Shown one piece after another: positions 37,960-46,698 of a stretch of DNA of 64,000 nucleotides. Positions within the stretch are counted from its first letter, which is position 1. Each line of letters opens with the position of its first letter. Source of the stretch: Flavobacterium sp. W4I14 (lineage in GTDB: Bacteria > Bacteroidota > Bacteroidia > Sphingobacteriales > Sphingobacteriaceae); the NCBI GenBank assembly GCA_030817875.1, contig JAUSZU010000001.1, positions 5,518,001 through 5,582,000 of the forward strand. Direction: 5' to 3'. The notes beneath the pieces were generated by a model. It made no database searches. It saw only the letters and a list, made by a program, of their open reading frames with translations, and had not been told where the DNA came from. The position numbers and the translations under genes are program-made.

Positions 37960-38540
37960 ACGGTTAAAATTTGATTTAATATTTAAGGAGTATCCATAAA
38001 ACGATAGCCAGATCGCATTCGCTACAGACATACAAATATTGAGTTTAAACCGTATTACAGGATGTTAAATGATGTTAAGCAGATGTTAAAGTTTGTTGCT
38101 TTTTTTTAACAATGTTAAAATTGGCAAAAGAATCTATAACTGAAATGTACGATACTCGAATTTTTTATAAATTTATAAGTGGCCTCAATACTTGTTTAAG
38201 TCAGATTAGTTCAATAAAATTGAAAGCTTAACATAAAAAAATGATGATATTATTGTGTAACTCGATTTTTATTTAAACCTTTGCACCTCAATAGAGTTAA
38301 AGCCGTTTTAATACGCAAGAAATGATTAAACAAATTTTACATAAACTTTCCGTTTCCACAGCACAAAATGTGTCTGGAAAAGGTATGTTTATTAATCATT
38401 TTCAGCCCGTGTTTTATTATCCCACAAGCCGGCAAAATTTCACTCCACGTATTTAGTACCTACACTAAACGTAACGAGGAATTGATCCTCTCTAAAAACC
38501 CAATTAACAAGAATACTTATAATTTTTCGTTAGAAAACGA
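37960..38540. other. 581-bp region upstream of the arginine cluster
   Basis: AT-rich and divergent. It should contain the promoters of the DUF4397 gene and of the arginine cluster. I could not recognise an ArgR box. A 44-codon open frame (38322-38456) is present but has no supporting features. Nothing else is seen. Confidence 0.5.
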
Positions 38541-39239
38541 ATGGATATTAACGAATTTATAGTGCAGGTTGCACTTCCTGAACATCGTGTATTTGCAGAA
38601 GAAATAGTAACCGAAATGGCAGAATCGGCAAAAGCTCGTGGAACAGGGATTGCTAAGCGTTCGCCAGAGTATATTTCTAATAAAATGCAAGAAGGCAAAT
38701 CGGTTATTGCTTTCCATAAAGATGGCTCTTGGGCAGGATTTTGCTATATAGAAACCTGGAGCCATGGACAGTTTGTGGCCAATAGCGGTTTAGTGGTAAG
38801 TCCTAAATACCGCAAAGCGGGATTAGCAAAAGCCATTAAAAATGAAATTTTCGGTTTGTCGAGAAAGTTGTACCCAAAAGCAAAAATATTTGGTTTAACA
38901 ACAGGCTTGGCCGTAATGAAAATCAATTCAGATTTAGGCTACGAACCTGTAACCTATAGCGAACTTACCCAGGATGAAGAGTTTTGGAAAGGCTGCCAAA
39001 GCTGTGTAAACTTCGAAATTTTAAAAATGAAGGAACGCAAAAACTGTATGTGTACAGCTATGCTTTACGATCCGGCGGAGAAGAAACATGAGGTAGCCAA
39101 GCAATTTGCCGAAGAACTGCAAAAGAAACCCAAATTATACGAGCGCTTTATGCGCATTAAGCAGCGTTTAGTTGTTAAACCTAAGCCAAAAACTGGCTTA
39201 AAAGCCATTTTATTTTTATTTACCTTTTTATTTAAATAG
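38541..39239 (+). CDS. GNAT acyltransferase, candidate N-acylglutamate synthase of the arginine pathway
   Basis: 232 residues. GNAT features: VIAFHKDGSWAGFCYIETW (beta strands 2-4) and VVSPKYRKAGLAKAIKNEIF (about 93-112), the acyl-CoA pyrophosphate loop with the R/QxxGxG-like RKAGLA. A C-terminal region has Cys pairs (CQSC and CMC) and a hydrophobic basic tail. It is the first gene of the arginine cluster and its stop is 1 bp from argG, so they are surely co-translated. No argA or argJ is present here. A GNAT protein in this position has been proposed as the N-acylglutamate (succinyl or acetyl) synthase of Bacteroidota. I infer the same role; the acyl donor is uncertain. Confidence 0.82.
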   Translation: MDINEFIVQVALPEHRVFAEEIVTEMAESAKARGTGIAKRSPEYISNKMQEGKSVIAFHKDGSWAGFCYIETWSHGQFVANSGLVVSPKYRKAGLAKAIKNEIFGLSRKLYPKAKIFGLTTGLAVMKINSDLGYEPVTYSELTQDEEFWKGCQSCVNFEILKMKERKNCMCTAMLYDPAEKKHEVAKQFAEELQKKPKLYERFMRIKQRLVVKPKPKTGLKAILFLFTFLFK

Positions 39240-39240
39240 C

Positions 39241-40428
39241 ATGAAAAAAGTTGTTTTAGCATTTAGCGGAGGCTTAGATACCTCATTTTGTTGTATTTAC
39301 CTGGCACAAGATCGTGGATTAGAAGTTCATTCAGTAATTGTAAATACTGGTGGTTTTTCTGATGAAGAGTTACAGGAAATTGAGAAAAGAGCATATGCTT
39401 TAGGCGTAAAATCGCATGCTGTTGTAGATGAAACTGAAAGTTACTATGAAGGATGCATTAAATACCTGGTTTTTGGTAACGTATTAAAAAATGCTACTTA
39501 TCCTTTATCGGTAAGTGCTGAGCGTGTTAGTCAGGCAACTGCTATTGCCAACTACGTGAAGAAAATTGGTGCAGATTATGTAGCTCACGGAAGTACCGGT
39601 GCAGGTAACGATCAGGTACGTTTCGATATGATCTTCAATATCCTTATCCCAGGGGTTGAAATCATTACTCCAATTAGAGATTTAAAATTATCCCGCGAGG
39701 CGGAAATAGAATATTTAGCACAACATGGTGTAGAATATAGTGCAGAAAAAGCAAGATATTCCATCAACAAAGGTTTATGGGGAACTTCAGTAGGAGGAAA
39801 GGAAACTTTAACTTCTCACGAAACCTTACCAGAAAGTGCCTGGCCAACCCAGGTTTCGGAAACCGAATCGCGTAGGGTAGAATTAACCTTCGAAAAAGGT
39901 GAACTGGTTGCTATTGATGGTGAAAAATTAGCGCCTGTTAGGGCTATTCAAAAATTACAGGCAATCGCTCAACCTTTTGGCATCGGTAGAGATATCCACG
40001 TTGGCGATACCATTATTGGTATTAAAGGCCGCGTAGGTTTTGAGGCTGCTGGCCCCATTATCATTATCAAAGCACACCATACATTGGAAAAACACACCTT
40101 AACCAAATGGCAGTTAAGCTGGAAAGAACAATTATCGTCTTTCTATGGTAACTGGTTGCACGAAGGTCAGTTCCACGATCCAATTATGCGGAATATTGAG
40201 GCTTTTTTAGCCGATACGCAAAAATTTGTGAGCGGTAAAGTATTTGTAGAGTTGTTACCGTATCGTTTCCAGGTTATCGGAATTGAATCAAACCATGATT
40301 TAATGAGTAATAAATTTGGCAGCTATGGCGAAATGAATAACGCCTGGAGCGGAGAAGATGTTAAAGGTTTCTCTAAAATATTTGGTAACCAGGTAATGAT
40401 CTGGCATAAAGTAAACAACGAGGCATAA
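39241..40428 (+). CDS. argG: argininosuccinate synthase
   Basis: 395 residues. The ATP-pyrophosphatase loop AFSGGLDTS (about 7-15) is intact, and HGSTGAGNDQVRFD (the citrulline/aspartate-site block) follows. It condenses citrulline and aspartate with ATP to give argininosuccinate, AMP and PPi. This is the short, common bacterial form. The start codon lies 1 bp after the stop of the GNAT gene, and the next gene follows after 69 bp of repeat-like sequence. Confidence 0.97.
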   Translation: MKKVVLAFSGGLDTSFCCIYLAQDRGLEVHSVIVNTGGFSDEELQEIEKRAYALGVKSHAVVDETESYYEGCIKYLVFGNVLKNATYPLSVSAERVSQATAIANYVKKIGADYVAHGSTGAGNDQVRFDMIFNILIPGVEIITPIRDLKLSREAEIEYLAQHGVEYSAEKARYSINKGLWGTSVGGKETLTSHETLPESAWPTQVSETESRRVELTFEKGELVAIDGEKLAPVRAIQKLQAIAQPFGIGRDIHVGDTIIGIKGRVGFEAAGPIIIIKAHHTLEKHTLTKWQLSWKEQLSSFYGNWLHEGQFHDPIMRNIEAFLADTQKFVSGKVFVELLPYRFQVIGIESNHDLMSNKFGSYGEMNNAWSGEDVKGFSKIFGNQVMIWHKVNNEA

Positions 40429-40497
40429 GGTAAAAGGCATAGGTTGATCAGTGCTTTAAACCTTACACTCAAACCCTCTACTTTAAACCTTTAAATT

Positions 40498-40968
40498 GTG
40501 AGTAATATAACAATCAAGCAAATAGATTTAACAGAAACCAACTTAGTAGTTGGTCTGTTTAATCAGTACCGCATATTCTACAATCAGTTTTCTGACATCG
40601 GAATGGCTAAGGCTTTTCTAGATGAAAGATTACAGCATAATGAGTCTATCATTTTTGTTGCTACTGATAGTAATACACAACAAGCGATAGGTTTTACACA
40701 GCTATACCCGAAATATTCGTCGGTAAGATTAACTAAAAATTGGATTTTGAACGATTTATATGTTGATGAAAATTACCGTAAGCAGGGCATTGGAGAAAAG
40801 TTAATTAAAGCAGCCATGGGTTTTGCCAAAACTCAGGGATCTACATTTGTACAGCTGGAAACAGCGGTTGATAACTATACTGCCCAGCATCTGTACGAAA
40901 GTATAGGATTTGTTAAGCAAGAAAATGATTCAGAATTTTTTCTTTATAAAATTGCAATAAACGCATAG
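40498..40968 (+). CDS. GNAT-family N-acetyltransferase
   Basis: 156 residues starting with GTG; there is no upstream in-frame ATG. The acetyl-CoA loop is DENYRKQGIGEKLIKAA (about 90-106, QxxGxG/A), followed by FVQLETAVDNYTAQHLYESI with the family's Asn and Tyr. It is a normal small GNAT of the Rim/PAT-like type. It sits between argG and argC with 2 bp to argC, so it is part of the operon. It may acetylate a pathway intermediate or be a bystander. It is the second GNAT of the cluster and could share the N-acylglutamate synthase role. Confidence 0.85.
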   Translation: MSNITIKQIDLTETNLVVGLFNQYRIFYNQFSDIGMAKAFLDERLQHNESIIFVATDSNTQQAIGFTQLYPKYSSVRLTKNWILNDLYVDENYRKQGIGEKLIKAAMGFAKTQGSTFVQLETAVDNYTAQHLYESIGFVKQENDSEFFLYKIAINA

Positions 40969-40970
40969 AG

Positions 40971-41954
40971 ATGAATAAAATTAAAGCAGGAATAATTGGT
41001 GGTGCGGGTTACACAGGGGGCGAAATGTTACGTATTTTGGTTAACCACCCAAATGTTGAAATTGCTTTTGTAAACAGTACAAGCAATGCCGGGAACTTAA
41101 TTTCTGATGTACACACTGATTTAATAGGCGATACAGATCTAAAGTTTGTGAGCGATATTCCACAGGATATTGACGTGCTTTTCCTTTGCGTTGGCCATGG
41201 CGATGCGAAGAAGTTTTTAGCCGCTAATCCAATTAGCGATAACATTAAAATTATCGATTTGTCGCAGGATTTCAGGTTGCATGCAAATGCTAACTTTTCG
41301 ACCAAAGACTTTGTTTACGGATTACCCGAGCTAAACCGCGATAAAATTAAAGCAGCTAAAAATATTGCTAACCCTGGCTGTTTTGCAACTTGTATCCAAT
41401 TGGGTTTGTTGCCTTTGGCTTCAAAAGGGCTGATTCAGAGTGAGGTTCACATCAATGCGACCACAGGATCTACCGGCGCAGGACAGAGTTTAGCTACCAC
41501 TTCGCACTTTAGCTGGAGAAACAACAATCTTTCGATTTATAAAGCATTTGAGCACCAGCATTTGAACGAGATTAGCGAGAGTTTGTTGCAGTTGCAACCA
41601 TCACTTTCTGAAGCTTTAAGTTTTATCCCACAGCGTGGCGCATTTACCAGAGGTATTTTGGCAGCCATGTACCTGGAAAGTGATTTAAGTTTAGAAGAGG
41701 CGCAAAATATATATGAAGCATATTATAGTCCTCATCCTTTTACGCATGTAAGCCGGAAAAATATCGACCTAAAACAGGTTGTGAATACCAACAAGGCATT
41801 GGTACATATAGAAAAACACGGTGGTAAATTATTTATCATCAGTATTATTGATAACCTGTTAAAAGGTGCCAGCGGACAAGCGGTTCAGAATATGAATTTA
41901 ATGTTCGGTTTGGATGAAACAGCAGGACTTAAGTTAAAAGCAGCTAATTTTTAG
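40971..41954 (+). CDS. argC: N-acyl-gamma-glutamyl-phosphate reductase
   Basis: 327 residues. The NADP-binding N-terminus IIGGAGYTGGEML (about 8-20) is followed by the catalytic Cys137 in NPGCFAT. ATTGSTGAG and the conserved His in HQHLNEI complete the family pattern. It reduces N-acylglutamyl phosphate to the semialdehyde. The sequence cannot tell acetyl from succinyl. It starts 2 bp after the GNAT gene. Confidence 0.95.
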   Translation: MNKIKAGIIGGAGYTGGEMLRILVNHPNVEIAFVNSTSNAGNLISDVHTDLIGDTDLKFVSDIPQDIDVLFLCVGHGDAKKFLAANPISDNIKIIDLSQDFRLHANANFSTKDFVYGLPELNRDKIKAAKNIANPGCFATCIQLGLLPLASKGLIQSEVHINATTGSTGAGQSLATTSHFSWRNNNLSIYKAFEHQHLNEISESLLQLQPSLSEALSFIPQRGAFTRGILAAMYLESDLSLEEAQNIYEAYYSPHPFTHVSRKNIDLKQVVNTNKALVHIEKHGGKLFIISIIDNLLKGASGQAVQNMNLMFGLDETAGLKLKAANF

Positions 41955-41986
41955 GTGGAAGGCTGGAAGGTGGAAGGCAAAAAGGT
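41955..41986. repeat. purine-rich GTGGAAGGC repeat left of the four-helix-bundle gene
   Basis: GTGGAAGGCTGGAAGGTGGA and following GGAAGGC-like units begin directly after the argC stop codon. An inverted, diverged copy lies at 42391-42426 on the other side of the small gene, and a similar direct array is at 45586-45638. Confidence 0.6.
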
Positions 41987-42013
41987 CTGGATTCAGATCT
42001 AAAATTTTAATGT

Positions 42014-42382
42014 ATGAGAGACTATCAAAAACTAGATGTTTGGAAAAAGGCTCACTTATTTACTTTACAGGTTTATAAGGAAATCCTACCTATCATGCCT
42101 ATTGAAGAAAAATTTGCTTTAACCCAACAAATTCGGCGGGCCACCTATTCTATCCCTTTAAATATTGTAGAAGGAAGCGGTAAAAACACAGATAAGGATT
42201 TTGTTCATTATCTTGATAACGCACTTGGCTCTACAAAAGAAGTAGAATATGCTTTTATTCTCATTCGTGACTTAGCTTATATTAGTTTAGAAATTTATGA
42301 GATTGTAAATAAAAGTGTTAATGAAATTAAGGCGATGTTAATCGCATTTATTAAATTTTTGAGAGGCGGTGGAAAAGGTTAG
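42014..42382 (+). CDS. four-helix-bundle protein (23S rRNA intervening-sequence family)
   Basis: 122 residues, all helical. The start RDYQKLDVWKKAHLFTLQVY and then QQIRRATYSIPLNIVEGSG are the family signatures (originally found as ORFs inside 23S rRNA intervening sequences of Leptospira and others). The protein forms a pentameric four-helix bundle and may bind nucleic acid; its function is unknown. It breaks the argC-argD neighbourhood and is bracketed by inverted purine-rich repeats, so it probably came in as a small mobile unit. Confidence 0.88.
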   Translation: MRDYQKLDVWKKAHLFTLQVYKEILPIMPIEEKFALTQQIRRATYSIPLNIVEGSGKNTDKDFVHYLDNALGSTKEVEYAFILIRDLAYISLEIYEIVNKSVNEIKAMLIAFIKFLRGGGKG

Positions 42383-42390
42383 GCAGTATC

Positions 42391-42426
42391 AGCCTTCTAC
42401 CTTCCAACCCTCAACCTTCAAACCTT
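42391..42426. repeat. CCTTCTACCTTCC repeat right of the four-helix-bundle gene
   Basis: CCTTCTACCTTCCAACCCTC and following AACCTTCA-type units are the inverted counterpart of the repeat at 41955-41986. Together they frame the small gene. Confidence 0.55.
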
Positions 42427-42434
42427 ATTAAAAA

Positions 42435-43565
42435 ATGAACTTATTCGACGTTTACCCACTTAACGATATAGAAATAACAAAAGCGGCAGGCAGTAATGTT
42501 TGGGATGCTAATGATCAGCAATATTTAGATTTATATGGCGGTCATGCTGTAATTTCAATCGGGCATACCAACCCACATTATGTAAACCGCTTAACCGATC
42601 AATTAAATAAAGTTGGTTTTTATTCAAATTCAGTAAAAATTCCTTTGCAGGTTCAGCTTGCAGAATTATTGGGGACCGTGTCTGGTAAAAAAGATTTTCA
42701 GCTCTTTTTATGTAATTCTGGAGCTGAGGCAAATGAAAATGCTTTAAAATTGGCTTCATTTTACAATGGAAGAAAAAAGGTAATTGCTTTTACAGGCGCT
42801 TTCCACGGACGTACATCTTTGGCAGTTGCCGTAACCGATAATCCTAAAATTGTAGCACCGGTTAATCAAACCGAAAATGTAATCTTTTTGCCTTTCAATA
42901 ATGAGGTTGCTTTAGAAGAAACTTTTAAAGCACAGGGCAATGAAATTTCGGCTGTTATTATTGAAGGTATTCAAGGTGTAGGCGGCATTAAAGAAGCTTC
43001 GAAAAGTTTCTTGCAAAAAATCCGTTCACTTTGCGATGAATATAATGCGGTTTACATTGCCGATAGTGTACAATGCGGCTACGGACGTACAGGGACGTTT
43101 TACTCGCACGATTACGCTGGTGTTGAAGCGGATGTATATAGCATGGCAAAAGGAATGGGTAATGGATTTCCTGTGGCAGGGATCTCTATTGCACCTAAAT
43201 TTAAACCTTGGCATGGAGAGTTGGGTACAACTTTTGGTGGCAACCATTTAGCTTGTGCTGCGGCTTTAGCGGTTTTAGAAGTGATGCAACAGGAAAACCT
43301 GATGAAAAATGCTGAAGAAGTGGGAAGTTACTTAATTACCGAATTGAAGAAATTTGAGCAGGTGATAGAAGTACGTGGCCGTGGATTAATGATCGGTATC
43401 GAATTACCAGCGGAACTGGCTCATGTTAAAAAAGAATTATTATTTACATACCATATTTTTACCGGTGAAGCAAAACCGAATGTGATCCGTTTATTGCCGG
43501 CCTTAAATTTAACAAAAGCACATGCTGATGAGTTTTTAGCAGCTTTTAAACAATTGGTAAAATAA
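42435..43565 (+). CDS. argD: N-acylornithine aminotransferase
   Basis: 376 residues of the class III aminotransferases. SGAEANENALKLA (about 95-107), AFHGRT (about 122-127), IADSVQCGYGRTG (Asp210 for the PLP ring) and MAKGMGNGFP (Lys239 for the Schiff base) are all present. It converts N-acylglutamate semialdehyde to N-acylornithine with glutamate. It continues the arginine cluster after the inserted gene. The 113 bp that follow carry a palindromic repeat. Confidence 0.93.
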   Translation: MNLFDVYPLNDIEITKAAGSNVWDANDQQYLDLYGGHAVISIGHTNPHYVNRLTDQLNKVGFYSNSVKIPLQVQLAELLGTVSGKKDFQLFLCNSGAEANENALKLASFYNGRKKVIAFTGAFHGRTSLAVAVTDNPKIVAPVNQTENVIFLPFNNEVALEETFKAQGNEISAVIIEGIQGVGGIKEASKSFLQKIRSLCDEYNAVYIADSVQCGYGRTGTFYSHDYAGVEADVYSMAKGMGNGFPVAGISIAPKFKPWHGELGTTFGGNHLACAAALAVLEVMQQENLMKNAEEVGSYLITELKKFEQVIEVRGRGLMIGIELPAELAHVKKELLFTYHIFTGEAKPNVIRLLPALNLTKAHADEFLAAFKQLVK

Positions 43566-43580
43566 ATACTATGTATTTGG

Positions 43581-43656
43581 CCGATCGTCATGCTGAATTT
43601 ATTTCAGCATCTATTTTGTAGAAAGACCCTGAAATAAATTCAAGGTGACGGATCGG
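43581..43656. repeat. palindromic repeat CGTCATGCTGAATTTATTTC
   Basis: Ends CCGATCGTCATGCTG and CAAGGTGACGGATCGG are inverted, with TTTATTTCAG / CTGAAATAAA inside. It lies between argD and argF'. Its outer CGTCA/TGACG ends are like those of the other palindromic families. Confidence 0.75.
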
Positions 43657-43678
43657 AATAAATTAATTTATATTAAAA

Positions 43679-44650
43679 ATGAAACTTTTCACTTCCGTAC
43701 ACGATGTTCCAAGCATCAAACAGTTTGTAAATGATGCGTTAGCATTAAAGGCGAATCCTTATGCGCACCAAGATTTAGGTAAGAACAGAACCTTGGGGTT
43801 AGTTTTTATGAATCCAAGTTTACGTACCCGGTTAAGTACCCAAAAAGCGGCCTTAAACTTAGGTATGAATGTAATGGTGATGAATCTGGATAAAGAAGGC
43901 TGGGCTTTAGAAACACAGGATGGTGTAGTGATGAATGGTTCGACAGTTGAACATATTCGCGAAGCTGCTGCGGTGATGGGCCAATATTGCGATATTTTGG
44001 GCTTGCGTTCTTTTCCAAAACTGAATAACCGTGAGGAAGATTATAGCGAAGATTTCTTCAATAAATTTGTGAAGTATTGTGCCGTACCTGTAGTGAGTTT
44101 GGAGAGTGCAACACGTCATCCATTACAGAGCTTTGCCGATATTATAACCATCCACGAAACCTGGACAAAGGAACCCGATGGCCGCAAACCAAAGGTAGTT
44201 TTGGCCTGGGCGCCTCATGTAAAGGCTTTGCCTCAGGCAGTGCCGAATTCTTTTGCAGAGTGGATGTGCAAAGCTCAGGCAGAAGGAATGATCGATTTTA
44301 CCATTGCGCAACCAGAGGGTTACGAGCTTTCGGAAGATTTTACGCCTAACGCCGATATTCAGTATAATTTAGAAGAAGCTTTGGCCGGTGCTGATTATGT
44401 GTATGTGAAGAACTGGAGTAGTTATAAAGAGTACGGGAAAGTGTTAACTTATCCTGATGGCTGGATGATGAATAATGAGAAATTAAAATTCACAAACAAT
44501 GCTAAAGTGATGCATTGCTTACCTGTACGCCGCGATCTTGAATTATCATCGGAGATTTTGGATGGACCAAATTCATTGGTTATTCACGAAGCCGGAAACC
44601 GTTTATGGGCGGCGCAGGCAGTGATTAAAGCGATGTTGGAGGAATTGTAA
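43679..44650 (+). CDS. argF': N-succinylornithine (or N-acetylornithine) carbamoyltransferase
   Basis: 323 residues, transcarbamylase fold. The carbamoyl-phosphate motif is FMNPSLRTR (43-51), with TRHPLQSFAD and MHCLPVRRD (the HCLP loop) as the other active-site blocks. The loop NGSTVEH has Val90 at the position that is Pro90 in the Bacteroides fragilis N-succinylornithine enzyme and Glu92 in the Xanthomonas N-acetylornithine enzyme. Published mutants of Xanthomonas Glu92 to Pro, Ser, Ala or Val were reported to switch preference to succinylornithine, so Val here favours the succinyl substrate. It makes N-acylcitrulline, which explains the absence of a classical argF and the place of argE later in the route. 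Confidence 0.93.
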   Translation: MKLFTSVHDVPSIKQFVNDALALKANPYAHQDLGKNRTLGLVFMNPSLRTRLSTQKAALNLGMNVMVMNLDKEGWALETQDGVVMNGSTVEHIREAAAVMGQYCDILGLRSFPKLNNREEDYSEDFFNKFVKYCAVPVVSLESATRHPLQSFADIITIHETWTKEPDGRKPKVVLAWAPHVKALPQAVPNSFAEWMCKAQAEGMIDFTIAQPEGYELSEDFTPNADIQYNLEEALAGADYVYVKNWSSYKEYGKVLTYPDGWMMNNEKLKFTNNAKVMHCLPVRRDLELSSEILDGPNSLVIHEAGNRLWAAQAVIKAMLEEL

Positions 44651-44754
44651 ATCATATGCCTCGGCTCGTGTCCTCACGAACCGAAATTATTAATATGGTG
44701 AAACAAAACTATTAATGTGGTTCGTGAAGAAATGAACCACGGTAAGAATAAATT

Positions 44755-45585
44755 ATGAAACAACTCACTATCATAAAAATCGGCGGAAACGTAATCGATA
44801 ATTCCGAAAACTTACATCAGTTTTTATTGGATTTTACTGCATTGCCAGGAGATAAGATCCTGGTGCACGGTGGGGGTAAAATTGCAACTGAACTGGGCGA
44901 ATCGTTGGGCATTGAAGCCAAAATGGTTGAGGGAAGAAGAATCACCGATATCGAAACACTGCGTATTGTAACGATGGTTTACGCTGGGCTGATCAATAAA
45001 AATATGGTCGCGCAACTACAGGCGAAAGGAAGTAATGCGATTGGTTTAACTGGCGCAGATGGTAATATCATTAAGGCGAAAAAAAGGCCTGTTAGTACCA
45101 AAACTTATGGTGCAGAGGCGGGCCCTATGGCAGGTGCAGTTATTGATTACGGCTTTGTGGGCGATTTAGATGAAAATTCTGTTTCAGCAAATACTTTAGG
45201 CGCTTTATTAAATGCTGGCTTTGTTCCGGTTTTATGTGCCATTACACATGATGGTGATACTCAGCTTCTAAATACCAATGCTGATACCATAGCCTCTTCT
45301 GTTGCGGTGGCTATGTCAAGCTTATATGAAACCCGTTTGGTATATTGCTTTGAGAAAAAAGGAGTACTTAGGGACGTTAATGATGATGCTTCTGTGGTAA
45401 GAGAAATCAAAGCTGATGAGTTTGAAGGTTTAAAAGCCGATGGAACTGTGCAAGGTGGAATGATCCCTAAACTGCACAATGCCTTTGAAGCGATTAAAAA
45501 AGGAGTTTCAGCAGTTTATATCGGCAAAGCTGATGAGCTCGCTGAACTTGCAGAGGGAACCTTTGGAACCAAGATGCTGAAGTAA
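44755..45585 (+). CDS. argB: N-acylglutamate kinase
   Basis: 276 residues, amino-acid-kinase fold. IIKIGGNVIDN (about 5-15) and VHGGGKIATELGESLG (about 38-53) bind the phosphates, followed by GRRITDIETL. NTNADTIASSVAVA and QGGMIPKLHNAFEA close the active site. It phosphorylates N-acylglutamate. The arginine-sensing N-terminal helix of the hexameric type is absent, suggesting an enzyme not inhibited by arginine (inference). The preceding 104 bp carry GGTTCGTGA/TCACGAACC hairpins. Confidence 0.94.
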   Translation: MKQLTIIKIGGNVIDNSENLHQFLLDFTALPGDKILVHGGGKIATELGESLGIEAKMVEGRRITDIETLRIVTMVYAGLINKNMVAQLQAKGSNAIGLTGADGNIIKAKKRPVSTKTYGAEAGPMAGAVIDYGFVGDLDENSVSANTLGALLNAGFVPVLCAITHDGDTQLLNTNADTIASSVAVAMSSLYETRLVYCFEKKGVLRDVNDDASVVREIKADEFEGLKADGTVQGGMIPKLHNAFEAIKKGVSAVYIGKADELAELAEGTFGTKMLK

Positions 45586-45638
45586 AGGTGGAGGGAAAAG
45601 AGGTAGAAGGTAGGTAGGTTGAGGGTGGAAGGTTTTTA
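45586..45638. repeat. G-rich GGTAGAAGG repeat array
   Basis: Irregular units of GGTGGAGGG, GGTAGAAGG, TAGGTAGG and TTGAGGGTGGAAGG start right after the argB stop. They resemble the arrays flanking the four-helix-bundle gene. Confidence 0.5.
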
Positions 45639-45766
45639 GTCGAGGTACCTAAATTTATCATTGCTTTTCAAGACAAAAAATAAATCTGTGCAATCAAATA
45701 ATCTGTGCAATCAAACCGAAGGAAAAAGAATAAAATCTGCGTAAGCGAACTAAAGGAAAAGTAATC

Positions 45767-46579
45767 ATGACAAAAAAAATAGCCATAATTGGTAGCGGAA
45801 ATATCGGTTTATCTTTAGCGAAAGGTTTGGTAAAGGCCGATTTTTCTCAAGCAGGCGACATAACGCTTACCCGTAGAAATATTGATCATTTAAAATCATT
45901 CGCCGAAGCCGGTTTTAATGTAAGCAATAACAATAAACTGGCTGTAGTTGATGCTGATGTTGTGATTTTGGCTGTTCTGCCACAACAATTAAATACAGTT
46001 TTAGATGAAATTCAAACTTCAATTGTTCCGGCCAAACATTTGGTTATTTCGGTAATTTCTGGTGTGAGCTGTGCTGCGGTTAGGGAAAAATTAGGTGACG
46101 ATGTTGAGGTAATCAGGGTAATGCCTAACACAGCAATTGCTATTGGTCAATCTATGACTTGCATGGCGAGCGATAATGCATCAGCAGCAAATATTGCAAG
46201 TGTGACCAAGATGTTCGAAACGGTTGGTTCTGTTGTGAAAATTAATGAAGATTTAATGACTTCTGCAACAGCGCTTTGTGCCTGTGGGATTGCTTTTTTC
46301 TTAAGGGCAATTAGAGCTGCATCGCAAGGTGGAGTAGAAATTGGTTTTCATGCTGACGAAGCTTTAAAAATGGCTGTTCAAACGGCTAAAGGAGCGGCCG
46401 ATTTGCTTTTATTACATGGAACACACCCAGAATCAGAAATAGATAAGGTAACTTCGCCGAAAGGTTGTACCATAGCAGGTTTAAATGAAATGGAACATAA
46501 CGGTTTTAGCTCATCATTGATAAAAGGTATTAAACTTTCGGCTTTAAAAGCAGGGAATCTGTATACTAAAGAGGGTTAG
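45767..46579 (+). CDS. proC: pyrroline-5-carboxylate reductase
   Basis: 270 residues. The Rossmann start IAIIGSGNIGLSLAKGL (about 4-20) binds NAD(P)H. VIRVMPNTAIAIGQSMT and the C-terminal helical signature with TAKGAADLLLLHG and SPKGCTIAGLNEMEHNGF complete the ProC pattern. It makes proline from pyrroline-5-carboxylate. Its place between argB and argE shows a link of proline and arginine synthesis: spontaneous cyclisation of glutamate semialdehyde, if released by deacylation in this pathway, would feed it. No proA or proB is in the window. Confidence 0.92.
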   Translation: MTKKIAIIGSGNIGLSLAKGLVKADFSQAGDITLTRRNIDHLKSFAEAGFNVSNNNKLAVVDADVVILAVLPQQLNTVLDEIQTSIVPAKHLVISVISGVSCAAVREKLGDDVEVIRVMPNTAIAIGQSMTCMASDNASAANIASVTKMFETVGSVVKINEDLMTSATALCACGIAFFLRAIRAASQGGVEIGFHADEALKMAVQTAKGAADLLLLHGTHPESEIDKVTSPKGCTIAGLNEMEHNGFSSSLIKGIKLSALKAGNLYTKEG

Positions 46580-46698
46580 AGGTGTAGGGTTTAGGGCATA
46601 GCGCCTTAATTGCAAACATAAAACTGAAAGCCAAAATAAAAGGTAGAAAGTTTAAAGACGGGTTTAGTCTTGATACTTAATACTAATTACTTGATACT

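Noticed and set aside
38322..38456. 44-codon frame before the arginine cluster, considered as a leader peptide
   Set aside because: It lacks an arginine run (only two separated Arg codons near the end), and no attenuator hairpin or T tract follows.
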